From: Paenibacillus xylanexedens
Lineage (GTDB): Bacteria > Bacillota > Bacilli > Paenibacillales > Paenibacillaceae
NCBI RefSeq assembly: GCF_001908275.1
Contig: NZ_CP018620.1
Location: 2,976,001-3,040,000 of the forward strand
Direction: 5' to 3'
DNA length: 64,000 nt
Shown here: positions 55,687-63,897 of the stretch, piece by piece
How positions within the stretch are numbered: position 1 is the first letter of the stretch
How the letters are laid out: each line of letters starts with the position of its first letter
The notes under the pieces: model-generated
Told to the model about the DNA's origin: nothing
What the model saw: only the letters and a program-made list of their open reading frames with translations
The model's database searches: none
Made by a program: the position numbers and the translations under genes

Positions 55687-56514
55687 ATGCCGGAATTACC
55701 GGAAGTCGAAACAGTCAGAAGAACATTGAATCAACTTATTGTGGGCAAAACGATTGATCATGTTACCGTTAGCTTGCCGCGGATTATTCAGCGGCCGGAC
55801 GACATAGATGCATTTGCAATGGAACTCGCGGGACATACCGTCATTGGGGTGGAACGCCGGGGCAAGTTTTTACGTATTTTGCTGGACGGGCTGGTGCTTG
55901 TCTCCCATCTGCGGATGGAAGGAAGGTACGGTGTGTACGAGCAGCATGAAGATGTGGAGAAACATACACATGTGATCTTCCATTTTAATGATGGTACGGA
56001 ATTGCGTTATAAGGACGTGCGTCAGTTCGGTACGATGCATCTGTTTAATGCAGGTGAGGAACTGGTGTCCAAACCTTTGCTGAAGCTGGGACTGGAGCCA
56101 CTTGATCCAGCTTTTACGGTAACTGCATTCCGCGAGGCGGTTGGCAAGCGTACAACCAAAATCAAGGCTGTACTTTTAAATCAGGCATATGTGGTTGGTA
56201 TCGGGAATATTTATGTGGACGAGGCTCTATTTCGCGCAGGTATCCATCCCGAGACCATCGCCAAGACACTGACCGAAGCTCAGTTAACGGTGCTCCATGA
56301 AGCGATTGTGGCTACGTTGCAAGATGCAGTGAATGCAGGTGGATCTTCCATCAAGTCCTATGTGAATGGACAGGGTGAGATGGGGATGTTCCAGCATCAA
56401 CTGAAAATCTATGGACGCAAATCAGAACCTTGTACAACTTGTGGTACGTTAATTGAAAAAACGGTGGTTGGTGGCCGTGGCACGCATTTTTGTCCGAACT
56501 GTCAGCTGCTGTAA
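55687..56514 (+). CDS. mutM: Formamidopyrimidine-DNA glycosylase
   Basis: A 275-residue base-excision repair enzyme. The catalytic N-terminus 'MPELPEVETVRRTL' uses Pro-2 as nucleophile with Glu-3, followed by the intercalating 'RMEGRYG' region, the helix-two-turn-helix 'VVGIGNIYVDEALF' and the zinc finger 'CTTCGTLIEKTVVGGRGTHF' with 'CPNC'. It removes 8-oxoguanine. ATG 55687 is fixed by the conserved N-terminus and GGGGAGGTGAG upstream. Cluster order polA-mutM-ytaF-coaE matches B. subtilis. Confidence 0.96.
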   Translation: MPELPEVETVRRTLNQLIVGKTIDHVTVSLPRIIQRPDDIDAFAMELAGHTVIGVERRGKFLRILLDGLVLVSHLRMEGRYGVYEQHEDVEKHTHVIFHFNDGTELRYKDVRQFGTMHLFNAGEELVSKPLLKLGLEPLDPAFTVTAFREAVGKRTTKIKAVLLNQAYVVGIGNIYVDEALFRAGIHPETIAKTLTEAQLTVLHEAIVATLQDAVNAGGSSIKSYVNGQGEMGMFQHQLKIYGRKSEPCTTCGTLIEKTVVGGRGTHFCPNCQLL

Positions 56515-56656
56515 CATGAACTGAATGAACGAAATGATGAAATCATAGCACCCTTGGATTCCTCCCTCCATATACTGATATGGCAGAAATAAGCGGGCGT
56601 ATACCCATACTGGCATCTTCAGTTGGCACGAGTACCGCACAGAGGAGGAGTCCGGG

Positions 56657-57430
56657 GTGCTGCATCATTTTATTTCATTGCTGGCGCTTGCTTTGGCGCT
56701 TAGTTTAGATGGTTTTGGAGTCGGGATTACATATGGGTTACGGAGGACTAAGATTCCCCTGTTATCTATCGCTGTTATTTCGATCTGTTCGGGATTGGTT
56801 ATTGCCTTGTCGATGCAAGTAGGTGTGTTGTTGTCCCATGTGGTGTCACCGGATATCGCTTCGATCGTAGGAGCCGTTATATTGATAGGTATTGGTGCAT
56901 GGTCACTGTTGCAACTCATTCGAAAGCAAGGCAAAGAACAGCTGGAAACAGACACTGGAATGGGTGAGGCAGCAGAAGCAACGGTAACTGGAGTGGGAGA
57001 AGCACAAGAGAGACTGTCGGATTCAAAGGGCAGAAATCAGGTGCTTGCACTGGATCTGGAGCAGTCGGCTTCAAATGGATCACTGGAACGAATGGTATTT
57101 ACACTGGAGCTGCGCAAGCTGGGCGTTGTCATTCAGATCCTTCGCAGTCCTTCCAAGGCGGATATGGATAACTCGGGGAGTATATCTGCTCAAGAAGCGA
57201 TGTGGCTTGGTATTGCGCTGTCTCTGGATGCGTTTGGAGCAGGTTTGGGAGCGGCACTTCTGGGATTCCCTACACTATGGACAGCACTCATTATTGCACT
57301 GTTTAGTGGGGCGTTTCTGTCGCTCGGCATGAAGGTTGGCCTACGATTCTCAGCTCTGCGCTGGATGCGAAGACTGTCTGTATTGCCAGCGCTATTGTTA
57401 ATGATTATGGGAATAATGAAGTTGTTATGA
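56657..57430 (+). CDS. ytaF: Sporulation membrane protein YtaF (MntP-like)
   Basis: A 257-residue polytopic protein with two MntP-like three-helix halves ('LALALSLDGFGVGITYGLRR' and 'GIALSLDAFGAGLGAALLGF'). They are separated by a long cytoplasmic loop (about 95-165) that is polar and variable. Just before the second half lies 'DMDNSGSISAQE' (about residues 169-180), which fits an EF-hand loop. GTG 56657 follows AGAGGAGGAG. In B. subtilis ytaF is sporulation associated. Substrate not established; the MntP relatives export Mn(II). Confidence 0.87.
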   Translation: MLHHFISLLALALALSLDGFGVGITYGLRRTKIPLLSIAVISICSGLVIALSMQVGVLLSHVVSPDIASIVGAVILIGIGAWSLLQLIRKQGKEQLETDTGMGEAAEATVTGVGEAQERLSDSKGRNQVLALDLEQSASNGSLERMVFTLELRKLGVVIQILRSPSKADMDNSGSISAQEAMWLGIALSLDAFGAGLGAALLGFPTLWTALIIALFSGAFLSLGMKVGLRFSALRWMRRLSVLPALLLMIMGIMKLL

Positions 57431-57439
57431 GGTGAAACG

Positions 57440-58036
57440 ATGAATATAGGCTTAACCGGCGGGATCGCGACAGGCAAAAGCAGTGTTTCCGCCTATCTCG
57501 CCAGTAAGGGAGCGTTGCTCATCGATGCAGACGTTATTGCCCGGGAAGTTATGATGCCCGGGCATCCCGTGTTGGCCGCCGCTGTTAAGCGGTTTGGACA
57601 AGCCATACTGAACGAAGATGGAACACTGGATCGGAAAAAGCTTGGGAGTATTGTTTTTCAACAACCAGAGGAACGAAAGGCACTTGAGGCTATTACACAT
57701 CCGGCGATCCGAAGAGAGATGCGCGAACGGGCTGCTGCATACGAATTGCAACATCCGGATAAACTTGTGGTGTCTGATATTCCTTTGCTCTACGAATCAG
57801 GTCTGGAGGACAGTTTCGAGGAAGTCATGGTAGTATATGTCCCGAGATCGGTGCAACGAGATCGCTTGATGAGTCGGGATGGAATGACTGCAGCACAGGC
57901 CGAGGCTCGAATGGATGTACAGATGGATATTGAGCGCAAAAAACAGCTGGCAGACATTGTCATCGATAACAGCGGCTTATGGCCTGCGACGGAACAGCAA
58001 ATTGACTCATATCTACAGCGTAAGGGTTTGTTATGA
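57440..58036 (+). CDS. coaE: Dephospho-CoA kinase
   Basis: 198 residues. P-loop 'GLTGGIATGKSSVSAYL', 'LIDADVIAREVM' with catalytic Asp, 'THPAIRREM' and the lid-type 'DIPLLYESGLED' are all family features. It phosphorylates dephospho-CoA in the last step of coenzyme A synthesis. GAGGTGAAACG precedes ATG 57440, 9 bp after ytaF. The stop overlaps the next start by four bases. Confidence 0.95.
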   Translation: MNIGLTGGIATGKSSVSAYLASKGALLIDADVIAREVMMPGHPVLAAAVKRFGQAILNEDGTLDRKKLGSIVFQQPEERKALEAITHPAIRREMRERAAAYELQHPDKLVVSDIPLLYESGLEDSFEEVMVVYVPRSVQRDRLMSRDGMTAAQAEARMDVQMDIERKKQLADIVIDNSGLWPATEQQIDSYLQRKGLL

Positions 58037-58596
58037 GAATATTGCGTAAGAAACGTGTACTGCTGTTGATGTTTGTGTCCTTTGTACTGGTGTTATTTCT
58101 GAATACAAACTGGATGGCATGGTTCTATCCCATACATTATAAGGAAGAGATTCGTGCCCAATCTCAGAGTTATGAGGTTGATCCGTTTCTGATTGCTTCC
58201 ATTATCAAGGTGGAGACTAATTTCAAGACAAGCAAGGAATCCAAACGAGGTGCCATTGGGCTCATGCAACTGATGCCGGATACGGCCAACTGGATACTGG
58301 AACAAGCCAAAATTCCCGACACTTCGCTGGAGGAATTGAAGCACAAGCCAGAACGAAATATTCAGTTAGGCACATGGTATCTGCGGAATCTGTCCGATCA
58401 ATTCGATGGCAATGAAGCAGTTATGATCGCTGCCTATAATGCGGGACCAGGCAAAGTAAACAGTTGGCTTAGAGATGGTGTATGGGATGGCTCGTTCGAT
58501 ACGGTGAAAGATATTCCGTTTGGTGAGACGCGTCACTATGTACAAAGAGTCATTTACTATTATAATCAGTATGTAAAGATCTATAATACGTTCTAA
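58033..58596 (+). CDS. Membrane-anchored lytic transglycosylase (SLT domain)
   Basis: 187 residues. A basic N-terminus and one membrane helix (about 9-27) precede a soluble-lytic-transglycosylase domain (about 48-187). The catalytic Glu lies in 'IIKVETNFKTSKESK', followed by 'RGAIGLMQLMPDTANWI' and 'AAYNAGPGKVNSWL'. It would cut peptidoglycan outside the membrane. The ATGA overlap with coaE implies coupling. No cell-wall partner gene lies nearby. Confidence 0.92.
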   Translation: MRILRKKRVLLLMFVSFVLVLFLNTNWMAWFYPIHYKEEIRAQSQSYEVDPFLIASIIKVETNFKTSKESKRGAIGLMQLMPDTANWILEQAKIPDTSLEELKHKPERNIQLGTWYLRNLSDQFDGNEAVMIAAYNAGPGKVNSWLRDGVWDGSFDTVKDIPFGETRHYVQRVIYYYNQYVKIYNTF

Positions 58597-58610
58597 GTAT
58601 ATAAGTAGAA

Positions 58611-58657
58611 GCACAGAGCAGGCCGGTTATTCACCGGCCGCTCCATGCTCCTCTGTG
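58611..58657. terminator. Hairpin between convergent transglycosylase and SASP genes
   Basis: Two-tier stem: GCACAGAGCA with TGCTCCTCTGTG outside, and GGCCGG/CCGGCC inside (58621-58626 with 58634-58639). No long T run, so termination efficiency is uncertain. Confidence 0.6.
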
Positions 58658-58678
58658 TAGCGTATTACGATGCAGATA

Positions 58679-58900
58679 TTATTGGTATTGACCTGCCAAT
58701 TGCTGTTCTGCAATTGTTACCAGACGCTTCGTGATGTATCCACCGATCGAACCGTTCTCGTAAGAAGTCATGTTACCTTGGTATCCGTCTTGTGGGATGC
58801 TGATTCCGAGTTCTTGAGCAACTTCATATTTCATTTGCTCGAGTGCTGCGGATGCTTTAGTTACCACCAGGTTGTTGGAGTTACCATTGCTTTGTGCCAT
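58679..58900 (-). CDS. Small acid-soluble spore protein, alpha/beta type
   Basis: 73 residues. The SASP signature is clear: 'ALEQMKYEVAQELGI' contains the germination-protease site (E-[IV]-[AS]), and the C-terminal 'GSIGGYITKRLVTIAEQQLA' is the DNA-binding helix. It saturates spore DNA and protects it against UV. ATG 58900 follows GAGGAGGTG. A CATAATA -10 on the minus strand 32 bp upstream suggests forespore sigma-G control. Confidence 0.96.
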   Translation of the reverse strand: MAQSNGNSNNLVVTKASAALEQMKYEVAQELGISIPQDGYQGNMTSYENGSIGGYITKRLVTIAEQQLAGQYQ

Positions 58901-58931
58901 TGCTGTTCACCTCCTCGTGAGTTGGTAAAAG

Positions 58932-58963
58932 TATTATGTCTCGGCAATGCATTTTTCATTACA
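58932..58963 (-). promoter_or_regulatory. Possible sigma-G promoter of the SASP gene
   Basis: Minus strand CATAATA (58938-58932) fits the sigma-G -10. TGTAATG (58963-58957), 18 bp away, is a loose -35. Confidence 0.4.
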
Positions 58964-59016
58964 AAATCAGTACAGGGAATATGTGGTAAAAAGTAAAACG
59001 TGGGAAGTGATCTGTT

Positions 59017-59484
59017 TTGAAGTGTCCTTATTGCGGTTATATGGGTACCAAAGTGCTTGATTCGCGTCCGGCCAACGAAGCAAAATCCATTCGTCGTCGC
59101 CGTGAGTGTGAGCAGTGTGCCCGAAGATTTACAACGTTTGAGATGATTGAGGAGACTCCACTGATTGTCATTAAGAAAGATGGCAGCCGGGAAGAGTTCA
59201 GCCGGGACAAAATTCTCCGCGGGCTTATTCGTGCCTGTGAGAAACGTCCAGTCTCCGTAGAGACCCTGGAGATGATGGTATCTGAAGTAGAGAAATCTCT
59301 GCGTAATACAGCCGATGCTGAAGTTGAGAGTCGTCAGATTGGTGAGCTGTTGATGGAACAGTTGTTTCCAGTCGATGAAGTGGCGTATGTCCGTTTTGCG
59401 TCGGTATACCGCCAGTTCAAAGATATCAATATGTTCATGAAAGAACTGAAATCCCTGTTGTCCAAAGACGATCTGGAGGATTAG
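59017..59484 (+). CDS. nrdR: Transcriptional repressor NrdR
   Basis: 155 residues. The N-terminal zinc ribbon ('[18 protein letters not shown]' and '[16 protein letters not shown]') is followed by an ATP-cone domain ('[20 protein letters not shown]'). NrdR represses ribonucleotide reductase genes according to ATP/dATP. The start is TTG 59017 behind GGAAGTGA; the conserved MKCP start supports it. In B. subtilis nrdR is followed by dnaB and dnaI; here a tRNA and an island follow instead. Confidence 0.96.
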   Translation: MKCPYCGYMGTKVLDSRPANEAKSIRRRRECEQCARRFTTFEMIEETPLIVIKKDGSREEFSRDKILRGLIRACEKRPVSVETLEMMVSEVEKSLRNTADAEVESRQIGELLMEQLFPVDEVAYVRFASVYRQFKDINMFMKELKSLLSKDDLED

Positions 59485-59498
59485 TGAAGTTGGTAAAG

Positions 59499-59586
59499 GG
59501 AGAAGAGCAGTCTGGAGTTCCAGTCCGTGTGTACCAGAGAAATCGGTTGTTCTTCTCCAATCACTTTGGATCTTGAGAAAGTGATT
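59499..59586 (+). other. Two hairpins downstream of nrdR
   Basis: GGAGAAGA (59499-59506) with TCTTCTCC (59551-59558), directly followed by AATCACTTT (59559-59567) with AAAGTGATT (59578-59586). The second touches the -35 of the tRNA promoter. No T runs; role unknown. Confidence 0.55.
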
Positions 59587-59613
59587 GACAGCGAAAGCTG
59601 GATTTTATATGAT
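59585..59613 (+). promoter_or_regulatory. Sigma-A promoter of tRNA-Ala
   Basis: Perfect TTGACA (59585-59590), exactly 17 bp, TATGAT (59608-59613), located 57 bp before the tRNA gene. Confidence 0.8.
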
Positions 59614-59669
59614 ATAGGAGTCGCCTGTGGAACGTAGCAGCGCTGGACAAGTTATCTATTTCATATCCT

Positions 59670-59742
59670 GGGGCCTTAGCTCAGCTGGGAGAGCGCATCG
59701 CTGGCAGCGATGAGGTCAGGGGTTCGATCCCCCTAGGCTCCA
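59670..59742 (+). tRNA. tRNA-Ala, anticodon GGC
   Basis: 73 nt forming a full cloverleaf: acceptor GGGGCCT/AGGCTCC with the G3-U70 wobble that identifies alanine tRNAs, D arm GCTC/GAGC, anticodon stem CATCG/CGATG with loop CTGGCAG (anticodon GGC), and T arm AGGGG-TTCGATC-CCCCT. The CCA end is not encoded beyond the discriminator A. Flanked by a strong promoter and a terminator. A broken integrase follows 160 bp downstream, so its 3' end is a plausible attachment site. Confidence 0.97.
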
Positions 59743-59754
59743 TACTCGTAGAGA

Positions 59755-59778
59755 ATCCGCTAATATAGCGGGTTTTTT
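59755..59778 (+). terminator. Terminator of tRNA-Ala
   Basis: CCGCTA (59757-59762) with TAGCGG (59766-59771) and a run of six Ts. Confidence 0.85.
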
Positions 59779-59814
59779 CGTTTGTCTAGACGTTGACTGT
59801 TAACGTGGACAACT

Positions 59815-59851
59815 CGCAGATATGCGCTCCATGCATCGCAGATATACGCGC
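59815..59851. repeat. Imperfect direct repeat upstream of the integrase
   Basis: CGCAGATATGCGC (59815-59827) and CGCAGATATACGCGC (59837-59851), 22 bp apart. The spacing and place between tRNA and integrase resemble arm-type integrase sites, but this is conjecture. Confidence 0.45.
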
Positions 59852-59901
59852 CTAATCCCTCGTTTTCTTACCGTACTTATTATCGAAGGAGACGGTGTGG
59901 A

Positions 59902-60947
59902 ATGGATAAACGTAAAGGAAGAACAATTAAGAGTGAGCGCACATCAACACGCTTACAACATTCGTTAGACTATTTGTTCGATTATTACTACCAGGCGAAG
60001 AAGTCGGAAGGTCGAGCGGAGAATACGCTAAAGACATACGTACAAAATTACAATTACTTCTGCGAATTTCTGGACGAGCGTACGATCATTCGTGACATCC
60101 GGAATATCAACGTTGAAGTAGGGCGTGATTACATAATTTGGTTACGCGATGAAAAGCGGAGATTTAGTGATAACTGTAACGTTCCGGAATCTGTTCGCAC
60201 TGTGGGACTGCTTCCGAAATCAATTAACACGCGCATTAAGAATATGAAGACGATGTTTAAGTTTCTAAAAGAAGAGGAAGTAATTGAGCAGACCCGTTTA
60301 CGTATTTAAAGAACGTACAGGACATTGGGAAGGATATTGACGTGCTGACCGCGGAAGAGATGAGCGACCTTCTCAAAGCGCCAAACCAACGCAAGTACAG
60401 CGACTTTCGAGATTTCGTTGTAATAAATCTCCTAATTGACGGGATGTTACGCGTAGACGAGGCGTTAACATTACGAAAGACTGACGTTGACTTCACCGCA
60501 TGTTGTGCAACTTTACGGCGAGAAGTGACCAGGACGCGTAAGCCACGAATTGTACCGATCACAAAACGAACTGCTAAGCTGATGCAAGAGTTAATCCGCG
60601 AGTCAACGGAGTTTGGTAGTGACTATATATTTCTTAATAATTATGGGGAACGTTTGGTTCCGAATCACTTCCGTCACCAATTAAAGAAATATGCGGATAG
60701 GGCGGGAATTGAGAAACGTGTATATCCACATTTACTGAGGCATTCAGGGGCAACGCTCTTCTTAGAGGAAGGCGGTTCACAACGTCATTTGCAAGTGATT
60801 TTTGGTCACGCGGACGGACGTATGACGGCCCACTACACCCACCTCTAAGATAAGAACGTTAAAAAGAATCACGATGAGTTTTCCCCTCTGAACGCTGTTA
60901 TTGGGAAACTGGAAAAGCCGCGCAAGACGAACCGACAGTCTAAGTGA
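59902..60947 (+). pseudogene. Tyrosine recombinase (integrase) broken by a frameshift and a stop codon
   Basis: The first part (59902-60309, 135 residues) has the SAM-like core-binding domain ('ENTLKTYVQNYNYFCEFLDE'). Near 60287 the frame shifts: the other frame continues 'DPFTYLKNVQDIGKDI' and then the catalytic domain with Arg in 'DGMLRVDEALTL', 'LLRHSGATLFLE' (H-x-x-R region), 'FGHADGRMTAHYTHL' (His and nucleophile Tyr). One missing G would explain the shift. A TAA at 60846-60848 then interrupts the tail, which stays open in frame to TGA 60945-60947 ('DKNVKKNHDEFSPLNAVIGK'). Start ATG 59902 with AAGGAG. Probably inactive. Confidence 0.85.
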
Positions 60948-60979
60948 CCCACCAGGCGAGCAAGTGAAGAATAAAAGAG

Positions 60980-61027
60980 GCGCAGTTCTCGCGGGTAAAA
61001 GTTCCGTTGAGGGCTGCGTTTTTTTTG
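60980..61027 (+). terminator. Terminator downstream of the integrase remnant
   Basis: CGCAG (60981-60985) with CTGCG (61014-61018) plus inner CTC/GAG pairing, then eight or more Ts. Confidence 0.65.
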
Positions 61028-61100
61028 TCGTTTCTATATAGTAATATTTTCCTATGCATAGTAGAATAGAACTACGAAAATACAGGGGAGAAGGTACATA

Positions 61101-61709
61101 ATGGACGAATTAACTTTATCAGAAAGCAAACCCAAGCCGCGGCTTAACGTATTATCTGCGATAGCATTAGGAATATCGGTTATAGCCGTCTCTGCATCCA
61201 TTTATCTAGTTGCTCAGAATTCAGAACTATCAAGCAAGACAGATAATCTTTCCGAACAGATTGTGTCACTCTCGAAAAAGAATGATGAATTACAAAAAAC
61301 TGCAGACGCGCAAGCAGTTATTAATGGGGAACAAGAGACGTATCGAAAACTAACTTACTTAACGGCGATGGCCCATGATATCGAGGACGGAATTGTTACG
61401 GATGATTTCGTTGTAAATAAAGTTAGGTTCAGTTGGGGAGATGACGGTAATTTAAGCGATGTTGTTATTGACGTCGAGAACCAGCCTTCCCTCGCATTAT
61501 CGTACAAAAGTAAGGGAGCTTACGAACTGTCTGATCGTGAATTACGCGTTAAATCTGACGCAATCATCAAAGCAGTGAGCGAATACTATACTAAGTCCCC
61601 TAACGCGCCAGCCTGGAACGATTCCACTTTCGTACAGCTCACGGTTCAAAATTATAACATCGGTGAGTCGACGGGCGGAACGTTTAAGCTCGTAGGTGAG
61701 ACGAAGTAA
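61101..61709 (+). CDS. Membrane-anchored coiled-coil protein, unknown function
   Basis: 202 residues. A Lys/Pro-rich cytoplasmic N-terminus, one membrane helix (about 18-39, 'LSAIALGISVIAVSASIYLV') and a heptad-rich segment (about 42-75, 'LSEQIVSLSKKNDELQK') precede a C-terminal domain of mixed strands ('VRFSWGDDGNLSDVVIDVEN'), probably outside the cell. ATG 61101 follows GGGGAGAAGG. First intact gene of the island. I do not recognise the family. Confidence 0.7.
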   Translation: MDELTLSESKPKPRLNVLSAIALGISVIAVSASIYLVAQNSELSSKTDNLSEQIVSLSKKNDELQKTADAQAVINGEQETYRKLTYLTAMAHDIEDGIVTDDFVVNKVRFSWGDDGNLSDVVIDVENQPSLALSYKSKGAYELSDRELRVKSDAIIKAVSEYYTKSPNAPAWNDSTFVQLTVQNYNIGESTGGTFKLVGETK

Positions 61710-61716
61710 TAGGCGT

Positions 61717-61776
61717 AAGAGGTCCCGCGCAGCACGATTCCGCCGCAGCTTCGGAATAGGCTGCGCCCGGGTCTTG
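61717..61776. other. Three-tier stem-loop in the island
   Basis: AAGA-GTCCC pairs with GGG-TCTT at the base, GCGCAGC (61727-61733) with GCTGCGC (61760-61766) and ATTCCG (61737-61742) with CGGAAT (61752-61757). No T run follows immediately, so it may be a structured 3' end or small RNA rather than a classical terminator. Confidence 0.55.
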
Positions 61777-61891
61777 GGTATGTTTACGTTAAGTGTCATA
61801 TTTGAGTCAAAAGAACTAATAAGGTAGTGCTTAATGTATAGTTTCGTGTTAATATATGGGAGGAATTCAATAAGAAAGGACGTTAACTGAA

Positions 61892-62407
61892 TTGAAAAGG
61901 ATAGCATTGTTAGTTTTATTTTGTTTGAGTCTAGTTGCCTGCTCTAATCAAAATGAGATTGGAAGACAACAGAATGAAAAGTCAAAGCCGATCTTTAAAG
62001 TAAAGGCAGAGTATAGTTCAGACATTGGAGGGGAGTTTGCTAAAAGTTTTATGGACTTCCACACTCACGGCTGGCTATTTAAAGACCTAGGCTACTTTAA
62101 AGAGGCGGAGTATTCGGATTCTGAGGATCTGCAATTATTTAATCTACTGGATAAGATTAATTACTCTCATGCGATCGCCAGTACACCTGTTGAATTAGAA
62201 ATGTTAGATTTAATGGAAAGCTATTATTCTATTGTGACCGAACTGAAAGGGACTAAGTTGGAACACGAGAGAGCTATTGAATATGAAGCAATTGGAGTTC
62301 AAGATAAGAAAGAATATCTCAATTTTGAAGAGATAGGCACTACATTGGAAACAGAGGGTATGGGAATTCTTGAGAAGTTTAAAGATTACATAGAGTACAC
62401 AGATTGA
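61892..62407 (+). CDS. Putative lipoprotein, unknown function
   Basis: 171 residues. Signal peptide 'MKRIALLVLFCLSLVACSN' with lipobox LVAC and a lipidated Cys near residue 17. The mature part is acidic and mostly helical ('LFNLLDKINYSHAIASTPVE', 'MLDLMESYYSIVTELKG'). The start is TTG 61892 behind AAAGGACG. Anchored to the outer face of the membrane. No recognised family; AT-rich composition differs from the core genes upstream. Confidence 0.75.
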   Translation: MKRIALLVLFCLSLVACSNQNEIGRQQNEKSKPIFKVKAEYSSDIGGEFAKSFMDFHTHGWLFKDLGYFKEAEYSDSEDLQLFNLLDKINYSHAIASTPVELEMLDLMESYYSIVTELKGTKLEHERAIEYEAIGVQDKKEYLNFEEIGTTLETEGMGILEKFKDYIEYTD

Positions 62408-62443
62408 TATTGAAAGTTTACATAATATTTTTAGAGCGAAATT

Positions 62444-62478
62444 GACTGTAGCCTGTATCAGGACTGCGGTCTTTTTTT
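62444..62478 (+). terminator. Terminator of the lipoprotein gene
   Basis: GAC...GTC outer and AG-CTG/CAG-CT inner pairings (62444-62471) followed by seven Ts. Imperfect stem. Confidence 0.55.
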
Positions 62479-62597
62479 ATTTGGCTGCGGGATTGAGTAA
62501 TTTACCTTACGGTAGTTCACGAAATTTTATTGCAGGAAATTTGCACCAATTTGTCGAACCATTCCTGTAACCCACAACGAAAGGACTATGTCTACAT

Positions 62598-62804
62598 ATG
62601 CGCCCGCTAACCTCCGATATTCAACTATATACCGCGCAAATGGACCGGATGCCTATCGTTATATTTATCGGCGCGGAGCTCGTAGGTAGCGGAGTGATCG
62701 AGGATATTACGGAATTGAGCGTTGCGGAGAAGGGCGAACGTTATATGCGCGGAGTCTGTACGTTTAAATATGCGGGGGTAAAGGGAGAAGAAACGTTTGA
62801 TTAA
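62598..62804 (+). CDS. Small soluble protein, unknown function
   Basis: 68 residues, beta-rich pattern: 'MPIVIFIGAELVGSGVIEDI', then 'YMRGVCTFKYAG'. The composition suggests a small SH3-like or OB-like barrel. The AAAGGAC site upstream is spaced rather far from ATG 62598. Its end overlaps the start of the next gene by 8 bp, implying cotranslation. Unrecognised. Confidence 0.5.
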   Translation: MRPLTSDIQLYTAQMDRMPIVIFIGAELVGSGVIEDITELSVAEKGERYMRGVCTFKYAGVKGEETFD

Positions 62805-63471
62805 TAAAGTAACAAAATATTTATGGATTGCATTTTTGATTTTGGCCAGTTTGTGCTTAGCCTGTTTACTTGTCGCGATGATCCGTGTTATTTTTCCGAA
62901 GGTCAGCGTAACCGATTGGGACCTTTTGGCATTTATGGGTTCTATGATAGCTGCTGTAATTACTTATATGGGGATACGCGCTCCTATACTATCTCAGCGT
63001 AAGGATCAGCTAATGACACGTTACTCATCGATCATCAAAGAACTAACTCTCTATTCTAAGAGAACTCGTAAAGTAATCTTTATGACTGAGTTCTATAATT
63101 CTCTCAAAGAAAACGAAGTCACCAAGGAGAGATTGCAGGAACAAGCCGAGCTGATTAAAGAGTATATAGAAAATGTTTCTGATTTATTTGCAGAAATAGT
63201 TAACGATGTAGACTTACTAACTTTTGAAGACATTGAATTGAGGCTTAGAGCGCTGTACGTATTTAACAATCACTACGAGGCTATTGATACGTACATACAA
63301 AACTATGATCCTGACAGTGTTTTCGCTTTAGACATAAAAGACTACCTTAAGCAGGCAAAAAAACTGGAGTTGTATTTGGACGACTACCGACAACGTCTAC
63401 TCATAAAGTATAACGAAGTAAAGAACAAGTCAGTTTTCAGATTGACCGATCCATTTAAGTATAATATTTGA
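62797..63471 (+). CDS. Two-helix membrane protein with helical cytoplasmic domain, unknown function
   Basis: 224 residues. Two membrane segments (about 8-33 and 44-62) are followed by about 160 residues that look entirely helical ('ITKERLQEQAELIKEY'-like heptads, 'FEDIELRLRALYVFNNHYEA', 'YLKQAKKLELYLDDY'). The start is TTG 62797, overlapping the previous gene, behind GGGAGAAG. This layout (short transmembrane hairpin plus helical bundle) is shared by many membrane-associated accessory proteins of mobile elements. No catalytic motif seen. A strong terminator follows. Confidence 0.65.
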   Translation: MINKVTKYLWIAFLILASLCLACLLVAMIRVIFPKVSVTDWDLLAFMGSMIAAVITYMGIRAPILSQRKDQLMTRYSSIIKELTLYSKRTRKVIFMTEFYNSLKENEVTKERLQEQAELIKEYIENVSDLFAEIVNDVDLLTFEDIELRLRALYVFNNHYEAIDTYIQNYDPDSVFALDIKDYLKQAKKLELYLDDYRQRLLIKYNEVKNKSVFRLTDPFKYNI

Positions 63472-63490
63472 TACAATATTTAAAGGAAAC

Positions 63491-63528
63491 GCCCGCAACG
63501 GATCTCATTTCCGTACGCGGGCTTTTTG
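63491..63528 (+). terminator. Intrinsic terminator in the island
   Basis: GCCCGC (63491-63496) with GCGGGC (63517-63522), inner ACGGA/TCCGT, then five Ts. Confidence 0.85.
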
Positions 63529-63690
63529 TCGTTACGGGAGCGCAGCGCTACAACTAATAATTTCGGATATCTGCGTTATCTGAACCTCGCAACGTCGCGA
63601 GGTTTTCTCCCGCTTGTATAATCCGCCACTCCCGCGCTACAATAAGAACAAATGTTCTAAGATTGGGATTGGACGAAGGTCGCCTCGCAC

Positions 63691-63897
63691 ATGATCGACA
63701 TTACGCCGGAAGACCGCGCGCTCATCAAATCGCATATCATACTGCCCCGCGTCCTCACCGCATTCGAACGTGACATCGAGCTAATCAATACGACGCTTAA
63801 GACGCCCGGCCCGTATGCTACCCTTATTGCGGAGGTTCAGCGCAAGATTACTGCAGACATATATGAGATCAGCAAGCAGTTCCGTACGCGAGCGTAG
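63691..63897 (+). CDS. Small helical protein, unknown function
   Basis: 68 residues, two predicted helices ('TPEDRALIKSHIILPRVLTA' and 'LIAEVQRKITADIYEISKQF'). ATG 63691 has only a weak GAAGG far upstream. I recall similar short helical proteins in Paenibacillus prophage regions, but no function is known to me. Confidence 0.45.
   Translation: MIDITPEDRALIKSHIILPRVLTAFERDIELINTTLKTPGPYATLIAEVQRKITADIYEISKQFRTRA

Noticed and set aside
60280..60345. Programmed ribosomal frameshift in the integrase
   Set aside because: No slippery heptamer or downstream structure at the shift, and a second in-frame stop lies further on; decay is simpler.
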